Assembly (NCBI RefSeq): GCF_902499125.1 | Contig: NZ_CABVPX010000001.1 | Span: forward strand, 493,997-557,996 | DNA from: Burkholderia arboris | GTDB lineage: Bacteria > Pseudomonadota > Gammaproteobacteria > Burkholderiales > Burkholderiaceae | Length of the DNA stretch: 64,000 bases | Direction: 5' to 3' | Shown here: piece after piece, positions 17,275-27,100 of the stretch | How the letters are laid out: the number at the start of each line of letters is the position of its first letter | Position numbering within the stretch: position 1 is the first letter of the stretch | Notes under the pieces: generated by a model | Seen by the model: only the letters and a program-made list of their open reading frames with translations | What the model was told of the DNA's origin: nothing | Database searches by the model: none | Translations under genes and position numbers: made by a program

Positions 17275-18282
17275 TTACCGCGACCGTTCGCGGCTGATGT
17301 AGATCGCGAGCAGGATGATTCCGCCCTTGATCACGTTCTGCACATACGGATTCACGCCGATCATGTTCAGCCCGTTGTTGAGCACGCCGAGCAGCAGTGC
17401 GCCGACCAGCGTGCCGAGGATCGCGCCGCGCCCGCCGGAGATCGACGTGCCGCCCATCACGACGGCCGCGATCGCGTCGAGCTCGAAGCCCACGCCCGCG
17501 TTCGGCTGCCCGCTCATCAGCCGGCCCGTCAGCACGATCGCGGCAAGCGCCGACGTGAGCCCGGCCAGCGTGTAGACGATCAGCTTCACCCGCGCGACAC
17601 GCACGCCGGTGAGCCGCGTCGCCTGCTCGTTGCCGCCGATCGCATACACGTAGCGGCCGAACGGCATGCGCTCGAGCAGCAGCCACGCGATCGCATAGAC
17701 CACCAGCATGGTCAGCACGGGCGCCTGGATGCCGAGCACCTTGCCGCTGCCGAAGAACGCGACCCAGTCGGGCAAGCCGTCGATCGGATAGCCACCCGTA
17801 TAGATCAGCGCGAGGCCGCGCGCGATGCCCATGGTCGCGAGCGTGACGATGATCGGCGGCATCCCCGCGAACGCGACGAACACGCCGTTCAGGAAGCCGA
17901 AGCCGAAGCCGACCGCGATGCCGATCGCGAGCGCGGCGACCGCGTTGACACCCGCGACCATCAGCCCGGCCGCGAGCGTGCCCGACAGCGCCATCACCGA
18001 GCCGACCGACAGGTCGATCCCGCCCGTCAGGATCACGCAGGTCATGCCGACCGCGATGATCGCGTTGATCGATACCTGGCGCAGCACGTTCTCGAGGTTC
18101 GCGGCGGACAGGAAGCTCGGGCTCGCGATCATCATCGCGATGCACACGACGATCAGGCCGACGAGCGGATAGAACAGCGTCGAGCGCCGCAGTTGCGCCC
18201 ACATCGCACGTGGCGGCGGCGCGTTGCCGGCAGTGGCCGCGAGCGTCGTGGAAGGCGTGGAAGAAGAATCAGGCAGGTTCAT
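17275..18282 (-). CDS. Ribose-type ABC transporter permease
   Basis: A 335-residue integral membrane protein of the RbsC family with about ten hydrophobic helices and the conserved [18 protein letters not shown] and [19 protein letters not shown] stretches. The ATG at 18282 has GGAGCGA upstream and overlaps the end of the ATPase gene by 14 bases. Forms the channel of the polyol importer with the ATPase and binding protein upstream. Confidence 0.92.
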   Translation of the reverse strand: MNLPDSSSTPSTTLAATAGNAPPPRAMWAQLRRSTLFYPLVGLIVVCIAMMIASPSFLSAANLENVLRQVSINAIIAVGMTCVILTGGIDLSVGSVMALSGTLAAGLMVAGVNAVAALAIGIAVGFGFGFLNGVFVAFAGMPPIIVTLATMGIARGLALIYTGGYPIDGLPDWVAFFGSGKVLGIQAPVLTMLVVYAIAWLLLERMPFGRYVYAIGGNEQATRLTGVRVARVKLIVYTLAGLTSALAAIVLTGRLMSGQPNAGVGFELDAIAAVVMGGTSISGGRGAILGTLVGALLLGVLNNGLNMIGVNPYVQNVIKGGIILLAIYISRERSR

Positions 18283-19789
18283 GGGTCGCTCCTCGCGTGC
18301 CGGCCGTGGCATAGGTCATGACCGTGTCGGGATCGATCTCGTCGCCGGCGAGCGTCGCCTCGATGCGTCCTTGCCGGAACACGGCGACGCGATCGCACAT
18401 GCCGACGATTTCCGGCAGCTCGGACGAGATCATGATGATGGCGTAGCCGCGCGCGGTGAGTTCGCGCATCAGCCCGTAGATTTCGGCTTTCGCGCCGACG
18501 TCGATGCCGCGCGTCGGCTCGTCGAAGATCAGCACCGACGTGTGATGGTTCAGCCAGCGCGCGATCACGACCTTCTGCTGGTTGCCGCCTGACAACGTCG
18601 CGACCTCGGTGTGGATCGACGGCGCCTTCACGCCGACGCGCCGCATCACGTCGTGCGTCGTGCGCGCCTCGCTGCCGCGGTCGATCAGCCAGCGCATCGA
18701 CCGGTATTTGCCGAGGTTGTTCAGCGAGATGTTGTCGCGGATCGAGAACGACGTGACGAGCCCTTCTGTCTTGCGGCTTTCCGGCAGGATGCCGATGCCG
18801 GCGCGCAGTGCGTCGGCCGGATCGGCAAGCTTCGCCGCCGCGCCGCGCACGCGCACTTCCTTGCGGTGCGCGCGGGTCGCGCCGATCACCGCCAGCGCCG
18901 TTTCCGTTCGGCCCGAGCCGACCAGCCCGGCGAAGCCGAGAATCTCGCCGGCCCGCAGCGTGAAGCGGTTCACGGGGCCGTCGCGCTCGATCTGCAGCGC
19001 CTCGACTTCGAGCACGGCCGGCGCATCGGCCGGCAGCGCCGGTTTCGGCGGAAAGCTGCTTTCGATCCGGCGACCGACCATCATCCGCACCAGTTGCTCG
19101 ACGTCGGTGTGCGCGACGCCGGTCGTCGCGACGTACTGGCCGTCGCGCAGCACCGTGATGCGATCGCACACCGCGAAGATCTCGTCGAGATGGTGCGAGA
19201 TGAAGATCATCGCGACACCCTGCCGCTTCAGCTCGCGCATGATCGCGAACAGGTGCCCGGCTTCGGCCGGCGTGAGCGTGGCGGTCGGCTCGTCGAGAAT
19301 CAGGATGCGCGCGTCGAGCGACAGCGCCTTGCCGATTTCGACGAACTGCTGCTGTGCGACTGACAGCGCGCGGATCGGCGCATCGAGATCGATCGCCACG
19401 CCGAGCCGCGCGAAGATCGCGGCGGCCGCATCGCGCATCCGCTTGCGGTCCCGGGCGCCCCAGCGGTTGCGCAGCTCGCGGCCGAGGAACAGGTTGTCGA
19501 CGGCATCGAGGTGCGGAATCAGGCTGAATTCCTGGAACACGATGCCGACGCCCGCCGCGACCGCGTCGTGATAGTCCGCAAAATGGCGTGCGGTGCCGTC
19601 GATCTCGATCGTGCCGGTATCCGGGTGATGAATACCGCACAGGATCTTCATCAGCGTCGACTTGCCCGCGCCGTTCTCGCCGAGCAGCGCGTGGATCTCG
19701 CCGCGCGCAATCTCCAGATGAATGTCGGACAGCGCCTTCACGCCGGGAAAGCTTTTCGTGATGTGGCTGAGCCTGAGTATCGTGTTCAT
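18269..19789 (-). CDS. Ribose-type ABC transporter ATP-binding protein
   Basis: A 506-residue RbsA-like tandem ATPase. The first nucleotide-binding domain has Walker [10 protein letters not shown] and Walker [11 protein letters not shown]; the second has the degenerate Walker [10 protein letters not shown] usual for this family and [15 protein letters not shown]. The ATG at 19789 has CGGAGA upstream; the open frame before it belongs to another phase of the binding-protein gene. Drives import of the operon's polyol. Confidence 0.93.
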   Translation of the reverse strand: MNTILRLSHITKSFPGVKALSDIHLEIARGEIHALLGENGAGKSTLMKILCGIHHPDTGTIEIDGTARHFADYHDAVAAGVGIVFQEFSLIPHLDAVDNLFLGRELRNRWGARDRKRMRDAAAAIFARLGVAIDLDAPIRALSVAQQQFVEIGKALSLDARILILDEPTATLTPAEAGHLFAIMRELKRQGVAMIFISHHLDEIFAVCDRITVLRDGQYVATTGVAHTDVEQLVRMMVGRRIESSFPPKPALPADAPAVLEVEALQIERDGPVNRFTLRAGEILGFAGLVGSGRTETALAVIGATRAHRKEVRVRGAAAKLADPADALRAGIGILPESRKTEGLVTSFSIRDNISLNNLGKYRSMRWLIDRGSEARTTHDVMRRVGVKAPSIHTEVATLSGGNQQKVVIARWLNHHTSVLIFDEPTRGIDVGAKAEIYGLMRELTARGYAIIMISSELPEIVGMCDRVAVFRQGRIEATLAGDEIDPDTVMTYATAGTRGATHEPA

Positions 19790-19851
19790 CGGCTTCTCCG
19801 TGCGAAGGGCGCCGGCCGTGCCGCCGCCCGTCGCGTCGCGTCGCTCGTCGT

Positions 19852-20796
19852 TCACCAGCTGAAGCCCTTCGCGTTGCCGCGATCGACGACCTTCACGTCG
19901 ACCGGGATCGCCTTCGGCACCGTCGCGCCCCACTTGCGTGCGATCGCGATGCCGAGCGCGATGCGTACCTGGTCGGCCGGGAACTGCGCGGTCGTCTCGA
20001 TGAACTTCGAATTCGGCTTCTGGATCGCGGCGATCGCCTCGGGCGCGCCGTCGACGCTCGTCAGCTTGATGTCCTTGCCGGAACCCTCGATCGCAGCGAG
20101 CGCGCCCATCGAGCCGCCGTCGTTCACGCTGAAGATGCCCTTCAGGTTCGGATGCGCGGAAATCATGTTTTCGGTGACCGACAGCGCGGTCGCGCGCTCC
20201 TGCTTGCCGTTTTGCGTATCGACGAGCTTCACGTTCGGGAATTTCGCGAGCCCGGCCTTGCAGCCGCGGACGCGTTCGAGAATCGGCACGACCGGAATGC
20301 CGTCGAGGATCGCGACCTCGCCGCTGCCGCCGATCGCCTTCGCGAGGTATTCGCACGACATCACGCCCGCGTCGTAGTTTTTCGAACCGACGAACGAATC
20401 GACCGGGCCGTTTGCGTTCGCATCGACGGCCACGACCACCGCGCCGGCCTTCTTCGCCTGCGTGATCGCCGACTGGATGCCGGTCGAATCCGTCGGGTTC
20501 ACGAGCAGGATGTCGATCTTCTTCTGCAGCATGTCCTCGACGTCGCTCACCTGCTTGCTGACGTCGTGATGCGCGTCGGTCACGACGACCTGTGCGCCGA
20601 TCGATGCGGCCGCGTCGTTCAGCGCCTTCTGCATCGTCACGAAATACGGGTTGTTCAGTTCCTGGAACGTCATGCCGATGCGCAACGGCGCGGCCTGCGC
20701 GGTGGCGGCCGGCAGCAGGGCCGCGACGGCGAGCGCGGCAACGGCCGCCATGCGGGCGGCGCGACGGGGGGATGAGGCGGGCGATGCGTGCGTCAT
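19852..20796 (-). CDS. Ribose-type periplasmic substrate-binding protein
   Basis: A 314-residue RbsB-like protein. Signal peptide with a run of Ala, cleavage near AQAAP (residue 35); the mature part starts [15 protein letters not shown], with [10 protein letters not shown] and [11 protein letters not shown] hinge and ligand motifs. The ATG at 20796 follows CGGAGA. First gene of the importer operon; catches the sugar alcohol in the periplasm. Confidence 0.93.
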   Translation of the reverse strand: MTHASPASSPRRAARMAAVAALAVAALLPAATAQAAPLRIGMTFQELNNPYFVTMQKALNDAAASIGAQVVVTDAHHDVSKQVSDVEDMLQKKIDILLVNPTDSTGIQSAITQAKKAGAVVVAVDANANGPVDSFVGSKNYDAGVMSCEYLAKAIGGSGEVAILDGIPVVPILERVRGCKAGLAKFPNVKLVDTQNGKQERATALSVTENMISAHPNLKGIFSVNDGGSMGALAAIEGSGKDIKLTSVDGAPEAIAAIQKPNSKFIETTAQFPADQVRIALGIAIARKWGATVPKAIPVDVKVVDRGNAKGFSW

Positions 20797-20914
20797 GACG
20801 GTGTCTCCGATTGTGTGCAGCTTTTTCGTGGGTGAGTGAGCCCCTCGCGACGTGAGCGACGCGATCGGCTGGGTGAAACGGCAGGGAAAATTCAGGCGGG
20901 CGTCAGCCCGGCGA

Positions 20915-21874
20915 TCATCCGGGCTGCGGCGCGAGCTCGGGCGCACCGGGCGTCAGCACGCGCGGCGGCATCGGGTTGCCGGTGGGCGCCGCATGCAGCG
21001 CCAGGTCGCGGCTGCGCGCGTTCAGGCGCTGCAGCGCACGGAATTCGGACGGCGCCATCCCCTTCACCGCGCGGAACTGGCGGTTGAAGTTCGACACGTT
21101 GTTGAAGCCGGCCTGGAAGCAGATGTCGGTGATGTTCGCGTCGTCGGCGAGCAGCATCTGGCACGCGGACTCAATCCGCAGACGATTCACGTACTGGACG
21201 AACGGCATGCCCGTCTGGCGATGGAACGCACGCGAGAACGCGCTGACGCTCTGCCCGGTCAGTTGCGCGAGATCGGATTCGCGCAACTCGGACGCGAGGT
21301 TCTTGCCGATATACGACAGCGCGTGGCTGAGCCGCGTCGGCGTGACGTCGGCCTGGTCATACGCGGGGCTCGCGAGCAGCGTGCGTTCGGCCGCGCCGCA
21401 CAACCGTTCGAGGATCGTCATGAACAGCGCGATGCGGCGCATGCCGCGTGCGGCCAGCAGCGCGTCGAACAGCGGCGCGATCGCGGCGCTCGTCGCGGCG
21501 TCGAAGCCAACCCCTCGACGCGCATCGTCGAGCAGCGCCTGCGCGTCGCGGCATTCGGGGAATGCGTCCATGCAGCGGCGCACGAACGCCGGGTCGAACT
21601 GGATCACCAGATTGCGGCGCTCGACGGTCTCGCCTTCGGCCATGTCGCTGACCCAGTTGTGCGGCAGGTTCGGGCCGAGCAGCACGAGATGGCCCGGGCC
21701 GAACGAGCCGATGTGGTCGCCGACGAAATACTTGCCGCGGGTCGCGACGATCAGGTGCAGTTCGAATTCGGGATGGAAATGCCAGCGGATCGTGCGATAC
21801 GGATAGCCGTGCGACCAGACCTTGAACGACTCGTCGCGTCGCACTTCGACCACTTCGAGATCGGGGTGCATCAT
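20915..21874 (-). CDS. AraC regulator of the polyol operon
   Basis: A 319-residue AraC-type regulator: N-terminal cupin sensing domain with WHFHPEFELHLI, then the two helix-turn-helices (LAQLTGQSVSAFSRAF and ITDICFQAGFNNVSNFNRQF). The ATG at 21874 has GGAGAC eight bases upstream; an ATG follows directly at 21871. It is upstream of, and in the same direction as, the importer genes, separated by 118 bases, and most likely activates them in response to the substrate. Confidence 0.9.
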   Translation of the reverse strand: MMHPDLEVVEVRRDESFKVWSHGYPYRTIRWHFHPEFELHLIVATRGKYFVGDHIGSFGPGHLVLLGPNLPHNWVSDMAEGETVERRNLVIQFDPAFVRRCMDAFPECRDAQALLDDARRGVGFDAATSAAIAPLFDALLAARGMRRIALFMTILERLCGAAERTLLASPAYDQADVTPTRLSHALSYIGKNLASELRESDLAQLTGQSVSAFSRAFHRQTGMPFVQYVNRLRIESACQMLLADDANITDICFQAGFNNVSNFNRQFRAVKGMAPSEFRALQRLNARSRDLALHAAPTGNPMPPRVLTPGAPELAPQPG

Positions 21875-22112
21875 GTTGGCGTCTCCATTCCCATGTATCG
21901 CTGGCCGGCCAGTTCGGCGGTGCGCGCGCGTGCCGCGTGTTTCGCGCGGCACCGCGACCGGTCGCATGGGAAGCAATGTAGGTCGATCGAGCGCGCGGCT
22001 CCACCAACTTTACGCCTGATTTCCGATACTTTTTTGCGCAATCCGGCCACAAACGGCGCCGCACGGCAAATTTGTGCAGCGCGGTACGGCCGGGCGGCCG
22101 TCCGCGCCGGCG

Positions 22113-23060
22113 TTACGCGGCCGCGTGCTCGCGTGCCGTGCGCACCTCGTACGCCTTCAGGTGGTTGTACGCGATCCGCAGCAGCGACAGCGCGTCGGCC
22201 GCCTGCGGGTCGCGCCGCGCGAGCAGGTCGCCGATCACGTGATCGGCTTCGACGCGCGCATGGTTCTCGACGTCGCGCAGCATCGACGCGGTCAGCGGCG
22301 ACGGCGTCAGCACCATTCTCTGCATCCGCTCGATCGCCGTCGGGTCGGGCCGGTGGCCGTTGTGTTCGGCGATCGCGCTGCATTCTGCGAGCATCGTTTC
22401 GAGCAGGCGGCGGCCGTCCGGCGCGGCGAGAATGTCGCCGACCGAGCCGCGGAACAGCGACGTGCTCGCGGCGAGCGTCGCAAGGAACACCCACTTCTCC
22501 CACATCCGCGCGGCAATGCTGTCGCTGAGCGTCGCGTCGAAGCCCGCGCCGCCGAGCACGTCGGCTACCGCGCGCACGCGCGGCGATTCGCCGCCGGCAA
22601 GTTCGCCGAACGACACGCCGTGCGTGTCGTTCAGGTGCACGATGCGCTGCTCGCGATCGAGCGTCGCCGCGATCACGCAGAGCCCGCCGAGCACCTGCGT
22701 CGCGCCGAAGCGGTCGCGCAACACGTCGAGATGGCGCATGCCGTTGAGCATCGGCAGGATCAGCGTCTGCGGGCCGACGAACGGGGCAAACGAGAGCATC
22801 GCGTCGTCCAGGCTGTATGCCTTGCAGCTCAGCAGCACGAGGTCGAACGGCGCGACGCCGGCGTCCGCATCGGCCGCGCGCACGGTCCGCACGTTCGCAA
22901 GCGTCAGGTCGCCGCGCGGGCTGCGGATCAGCAGCCCGTCGCGCGCCAGCGCAGCCGCGCGGCCGTCACGCACCAGGAACGTCACGTCGCGTCCCGCCGC
23001 GGCCAGCCGGCCGCCGAAGTATCCGCCGACCGCGCCGGCCCCTACCACCAGAATCCGCAT
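22113..23060 (-). CDS. Ketopantoate reductase family (PanE/ApbA) oxidoreductase
   Basis: A 315-residue protein with NADPH motif GAGAVGGYFGGRL at the N terminus, the LLSCKAYSLDDA Lys motif, LNGMRHLD Asn motif and the C-terminal helical domain with EKWVFLATLAA. The ATG at 23060 has GGAGG five bases upstream. It could reduce ketopantoate to pantoate; many genomes carry paralogues acting on other 2-keto acids, and no pantothenate genes are nearby, so the substrate is open. Confidence 0.88.
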   Translation of the reverse strand: MRILVVGAGAVGGYFGGRLAAAGRDVTFLVRDGRAAALARDGLLIRSPRGDLTLANVRTVRAADADAGVAPFDLVLLSCKAYSLDDAMLSFAPFVGPQTLILPMLNGMRHLDVLRDRFGATQVLGGLCVIAATLDREQRIVHLNDTHGVSFGELAGGESPRVRAVADVLGGAGFDATLSDSIAARMWEKWVFLATLAASTSLFRGSVGDILAAPDGRRLLETMLAECSAIAEHNGHRPDPTAIERMQRMVLTPSPLTASMLRDVENHARVEADHVIGDLLARRDPQAADALSLLRIAYNHLKAYEVRTAREHAAA

Positions 23061-23153
23061 CGTTGCCTCCTTTCGGTTTCGTTCAGTGCCGTGCCGGCGC
23101 CAACCCGGGCGCGCGGCGCGAACGCAATTGCCCGACAGTATAGCGATGCCCGT

Positions 23154-23167
23154 TATGCATATGCATA
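23154..23167. promoter_or_regulatory. Perfect palindrome TATGCATATGCATA
   Basis: A 14-bp perfect palindrome in the 251-base gap between the divergent reductase and chemoreceptor genes. It could be the operator of a dimeric regulator controlling either gene. No partner site of the same sequence is seen in the gap. Confidence 0.35.
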
Positions 23168-23311
23168 GATACCCCTTTCGGCATCGAAGGCATCGGGCAG
23201 GTACCGGTTCCTAGGGATAACCCGTCTACGGCGATGTGCGCCCGGCGCCGTCAAGATACTTACCCCGTCACGCCGCCCCGGCGAGCATCCTCGACTGACC
23301 GACCACATACC

Positions 23312-24865
23312 ATGCGCAACCTTTCCCTGAATCAGAAACTCGCCTCGATGATCGTCATCCTGTGGCTCGGCCTGCTCGTCATCGCCGGGCTCGGCGCATG
23401 GCAGACACGCGCCTCGATGATCGCGGACCGCCGCGACCAGCTTGCGTCGCTGGTCGCGCAGGCCGCGAGCGTGACCGACCATTACTACAAGCTGTCGCAG
23501 CAGAACGCGATGCCGGAAGCCGATGCGAAGCAGAAGGCGCTCGAGGCGATCGCCGCGATGCGCTACGGCGCCGACGGCTATATCTCGATCAACGATTCGA
23601 AACCGGTGATCGTGATGCACCCGATCAAGTCCGATCTCAACGGCAAGGACGTGTCGAACTTCACCGATCCGAACGGCAAGCACCTGTTCGTCGAGATCGT
23701 GAAGGCCGGCAACGCGGAAGGCGGCAAGGGCTTCGTCGAGTATCTGTGGCCGAAACCGGGCGCGGACAAGCCGCAGGATAAAACCAGCGCCGTGCAGCGC
23801 TTCGCGCCGTGGGACTGGTACCTGGTGACGGGCATGTACATGAACGACGTGCGCACGGCGGTGCTCGAGAGCATCGGCCGCTGGTTCGCGATGACCGCGG
23901 TGCTCGGCGCGATCGCGACGGCCGTGATGGTGCTGGTGCTGAAGAGCGTGCGCGCGAACCTCGGCGGCGAGCTCGAGGTGGCGCTCGACGCCGCCCAGCG
24001 CATCGCGCAGGGCGACCTGACCGCGCGCGTGACCGTGAAGCAGGACGATCGCGGCAGCCTGCTGCATGCGCTGCACACGATGCAGGGCGGGCTGATCGAC
24101 ATGGTGTCACGCGTGCGGATGGGCACCGAGAACATCAACGTCGGCGCGAGCGAGATCGCGTCCGGGAACACGGACCTGTCGCAACGCACCGAGGAGCAGG
24201 CGGCCGCGCTCGTGCAGACCGCGTCGAGCATGGACCAGATGACCGCGAACGTGAAGCAGAACGCGGACAGCGCCGCGCAGGCCGCATCGCTCGCCGGCCA
24301 GGCCGCGCAAGTCGCGACGCGCGGCAGCGAGGTGGTCGACGACGTCGTGCGCACGATGAACGAAATCACCGACCGTTCGCACAAGATCGGCGACATCATC
24401 GGCGTGATCGACGGCATCGCGTTCCAGACCAACATCCTCGCGCTGAACGCGGCCGTCGAAGCGGCACGTGCGGGCGAACAGGGCCGCGGCTTCGCGGTGG
24501 TCGCGGCCGAAGTGCGTTCGCTCGCGCAACGTTCGGCGACGGCGGCGAAGGAGATCAAGTCGCTGATCGTGTCGTCGAACGAGACGGTCGAACACGGCGC
24601 GACGCTCGTCACGCACGCGGGCGAGACGATGGCCGAGATCGTACAGTCGGTGCGGCGGGTGAACGAGATCCTCGACGAAATCAGCCACGCGTCGCGCGAG
24701 CAGAGCGCCGGGATCGAGCAGGTCAATCGCGCGGTGGGCGAGATGGACCAGGTCACGCAGCAGAACGCGGCGCTCGTCGAACAGGCGGCGGCGGCCGCGC
24801 ACTCGCTGCGCGATCAGGCCGAAGCGCTGCGCGACGCCGTGACGCGGTTCGCGCTGCCGGCCTGA
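23312..24865 (+). CDS. Methyl-accepting chemotaxis protein with sCache sensor
   Basis: A 517-residue transducer. TM1 near residues 12-33, a periplasmic single-Cache (sCache_2) domain ending in the [14 protein letters not shown] tract (about residues 40-185), TM2 ([20 protein letters not shown]), HAMP, then a cytoplasmic signalling coiled coil with the conserved tip [20 protein letters not shown]. sCache domains of this type often sense small carboxylates. No CheR-tethering pentapeptide at the C terminus. The start at 23312 ([10 protein letters not shown]) fits the family; upstream in-frame sequence is poor. Confidence 0.92.
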   Translation: MRNLSLNQKLASMIVILWLGLLVIAGLGAWQTRASMIADRRDQLASLVAQAASVTDHYYKLSQQNAMPEADAKQKALEAIAAMRYGADGYISINDSKPVIVMHPIKSDLNGKDVSNFTDPNGKHLFVEIVKAGNAEGGKGFVEYLWPKPGADKPQDKTSAVQRFAPWDWYLVTGMYMNDVRTAVLESIGRWFAMTAVLGAIATAVMVLVLKSVRANLGGELEVALDAAQRIAQGDLTARVTVKQDDRGSLLHALHTMQGGLIDMVSRVRMGTENINVGASEIASGNTDLSQRTEEQAAALVQTASSMDQMTANVKQNADSAAQAASLAGQAAQVATRGSEVVDDVVRTMNEITDRSHKIGDIIGVIDGIAFQTNILALNAAVEAARAGEQGRGFAVVAAEVRSLAQRSATAAKEIKSLIVSSNETVEHGATLVTHAGETMAEIVQSVRRVNEILDEISHASREQSAGIEQVNRAVGEMDQVTQQNAALVEQAAAAAHSLRDQAEALRDAVTRFALPA

Positions 24866-24890
24866 CGGCGCCCGCCCGGCGCGCGCGCGC

Positions 24891-25568
24891 TCACGCCGCG
24901 CCGCCGGTCTGCAGCGCGCCCTCGCTGCGCCCCAGCCCCAACCCCGCCGCCCGCTGGATCAGCTCGACGTCGTTGTTCGCGCCGAGCTTCTTCATCGCAC
25001 TGATCTTCTGCGCGCTGACCGTCTGCTTGCCCTTGCTCAGGCGCTGCGCGATCGTCTTGATCGGCACGCCCGACAGATACAGGCGAATCACCTCGATCTC
25101 GCGCGCCGACAGCTTCACGGGCGCCGCGCCCCGCTCGCCGAGCGCGTCGACCGCGCGCCGGACGGACGGGGACCGGTACGTCCCGCCGCTGTAACTCGAA
25201 TGGATCGCCGTGACGATGTGGCCGACCTCGTCGAACTTGCTGACGACGCTCACGCCGCCGATCGCGAGGATCGACCGGAAGATCAGCGGGTTCTCGTTCG
25301 CGACCAGCGCGACGATCCCGACGTTCGGCCGCGTGCGCCGCAGCCAGTCGAACAGCGCGAGGCCGTCCATCTGCGCGTCGCCGCGAATCGCATAATCGAC
25401 CAGCACGACATCGCAGTCGACGCCGCCGAGCGACGCGACCAGTTCGGCCGCGCTCCGGTAAACGGCGACGAGTTCGATCGCGCAGGTGCTCCCTGCGATC
25501 TGCTCGATGCCGGCCAGCGTCAACGGCCAGTCGTACGCGAAGACGATGCGAACATTGAATTTCCTCAT
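24891..25568 (-). CDS. LuxR-family response regulator (RcsB/BvgA-like)
   Basis: A 225-residue regulator: receiver-like domain with VLVDYAIRGD carrying the phospho-acceptor-type Asp, and a LuxR helix-turn-helix (LSAREIEVIRLYLSG, then IKTIAQRLSKGKQTVSAQKISAMKKLG) in which the QTVSAQK segment resembles RcsB. The ATG at 25568 has AGGA seven bases upstream and is preferred to 25589. No histidine kinase is adjacent, so the partner is unknown. An inverted repeat 67 bases upstream may be its operator. Confidence 0.88.
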   Translation of the reverse strand: MRKFNVRIVFAYDWPLTLAGIEQIAGSTCAIELVAVYRSAAELVASLGGVDCDVVLVDYAIRGDAQMDGLALFDWLRRTRPNVGIVALVANENPLIFRSILAIGGVSVVSKFDEVGHIVTAIHSSYSGGTYRSPSVRRAVDALGERGAAPVKLSAREIEVIRLYLSGVPIKTIAQRLSKGKQTVSAQKISAMKKLGANNDVELIQRAAGLGLGRSEGALQTGGAA

Positions 25569-25634
25569 GCGCAATTCCTGGTGGTTCACCGGCCGCGCCG
25601 CACGAAACGCGCGCGACCGGTTGAGCGTTTAAAG

Positions 25635-25664
25635 GACGTTCAGGCGATTTTTAGCCTGAACGTC
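25635..25664. promoter_or_regulatory. 11-bp inverted repeat upstream of the LuxR-type regulator
   Basis: GACGTTCAGGC, loop GATTTTTA, GCCTGAACGTC: perfect 11-base arms. It lies in the 377-base gap (25569-25945) between the divergent regulator and the 163-residue protein gene. As DNA it is a candidate operator; as RNA it could form a hairpin in the leader. Nothing else is evident in the gap. Confidence 0.5.
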
Positions 25665-25945
25665 GATTCTATGAACCTGCGCACGGACGGGATATCGGAC
25701 GGCATACGAATCGGCCGTCGGGGACGTAATACGAGTTTGATATTCACGCGGGCTCAGCGGTCGGCAGTCGCCGGTCGGCCGGCGCGGCATCGGCCTGACG
25801 GCCGGCTTTGCGCGCCGCGCGGCCGGTCAGCAGGTAAAATCGCCCTTTTGCATGCCATCCCGGGCGACCGGCGGCGAGCGACGCGCCGATGCCCGGCCGC
25901 GCGCCACCGCCCTTTCGCCGGCTGCCCGCACTCCCCGTTTTCCTC

Positions 25946-26437
25946 ATGACCGATTCCGACCTGCAATCCGACGACACCTCCATCCACGAAGACGGCCTCT
26001 GGCGCGACAACGGCTGGACGGCCCGCATCATCAAGAACGAAGACGACGACGGCTGGGCCGTCGAGATGACCAAGGACGGCGAGTCCGAGCCCGCGCTGGT
26101 CGGGCCGTGGACCATGGGCCGCGACAAGAAGAATCCGAAGCCGATGGATGCGAACGCGTTCCGCACGCTCGTGAAGACCGCGACCGAAGTGCTGATGCGG
26201 CACGAACAGCAGCGCCGCGCGATGCTGCACAAGGAAGTGACGGTCCAGGACGAAGCCGGGCAGGATGTGTCGGTGACGCTCGACATCGTGCCGGACGAGT
26301 TCGAGCCGTATGCGCAGCTCAAGGCATTCGATCCGTATGGCGAGCTGCTGGCCGACGCGAAGGTGTCGGCCGGGTTCAAGCTGAACAAGGCCAGCGCCGA
26401 ACGCTGGGTCGCATCGGGCTTCGAACGGCCTGCGTGA
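25946..26437 (+). CDS. Conserved hypothetical protein, 163 residues
   Basis: Starts MTDSDLQSDDTSIHEDGLWRD; a short acidic N terminus, then a globular region with WTARIIKNEDDDGWAVEMTKDG and WTMGRDKKNPKPMDANAF, ending GFERPA. No signal peptide or membrane segment. The upstream in-frame codon at 25889 adds proline/arginine-rich sequence unlike the rest, so the ATG at 25946 is preferred. I recognise it only as the kind of cytoplasmic protein conserved across Burkholderia; no function can be named. Confidence 0.75.
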   Translation: MTDSDLQSDDTSIHEDGLWRDNGWTARIIKNEDDDGWAVEMTKDGESEPALVGPWTMGRDKKNPKPMDANAFRTLVKTATEVLMRHEQQRRAMLHKEVTVQDEAGQDVSVTLDIVPDEFEPYAQLKAFDPYGELLADAKVSAGFKLNKASAERWVASGFERPA

Positions 26438-26464
26438 GCGTGCGCGGCGCGCCGGCACGCGCGG

Positions 26465-26971
26465 TCAGGCGCCGGTGCCCTGCTCCGCACGTCTGAGCCG
26501 GCGTGCGGCCAGCTTGCGCCGCACGAGTTCGTCCAGCTGCTGCGTCGCGACCTCGGAATCGCGCGCGGCCAGGCCAAGCAGGTTGCGCGCGAGCTGGATC
26601 GGCGTCAGCACGATGCCCCACGGCAGCCCCCACCAGCCGAGCGTGGCCGATGCGAGCAGCGCGACCGCCTGCTTCTTGCGGCCGCAGCGGCGGCAGCATA
26701 CGTGGCGTCGCGTGGCCCAGCGCGTGACGAACACCAGCGACACGACGCGATGCGACGCGTGGACGTCGACCGGCCGCCCTTCGCGCAAACAGATCGGGCA
26801 TGGCCCATAGCGACAGTCGTCGACGTACTGCCGGACCTTGGCGTCGGGCACCCGTTCGGCCTCGACCACGATCGGATGCGCTTGCGCGCATACCGGGCTG
26901 CAATAGCGGCGGCGGCCGATCGACCGGCCGCCGGCCAGGAACGTCCTGCCGCAGTGACTGCACTCTGCCAC
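26465..26971 (-). CDS. Zinc-ribbon-containing membrane-associated protein
   Basis: A 168-residue protein read from a GTG at 26971 with GAGG six bases upstream. It has several metal-binding cysteine pairs: CSHCG near the start, then YCSPVC, CPIC and CCRRCGRKK. One hydrophobic stretch (ALLASATLGWWGLPWGIVL) follows and then a basic C-terminal helix. The pattern suggests two or three zinc ribbons in front of a membrane anchor. Convergent with the 163-residue gene and upstream of no obvious partner. Function unknown. Confidence 0.75.
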   Translation of the reverse strand: MAECSHCGRTFLAGGRSIGRRRYCSPVCAQAHPIVVEAERVPDAKVRQYVDDCRYGPCPICLREGRPVDVHASHRVVSLVFVTRWATRRHVCCRRCGRKKQAVALLASATLGWWGLPWGIVLTPIQLARNLLGLAARDSEVATQQLDELVRRKLAARRLRRAEQGTGA

Positions 26972-27100
26972 GATAAACCTCGGATAAGCGTGATGCGCCG
27001 CGTGCCGGCCGCGCGCATCGATGCGCGCGGGCCGAACGGGTCATTTCACGTCTTAACGGCCGCCGGCGCACGGTCTTGAGCGGACGCGCGCCACGGCGCG

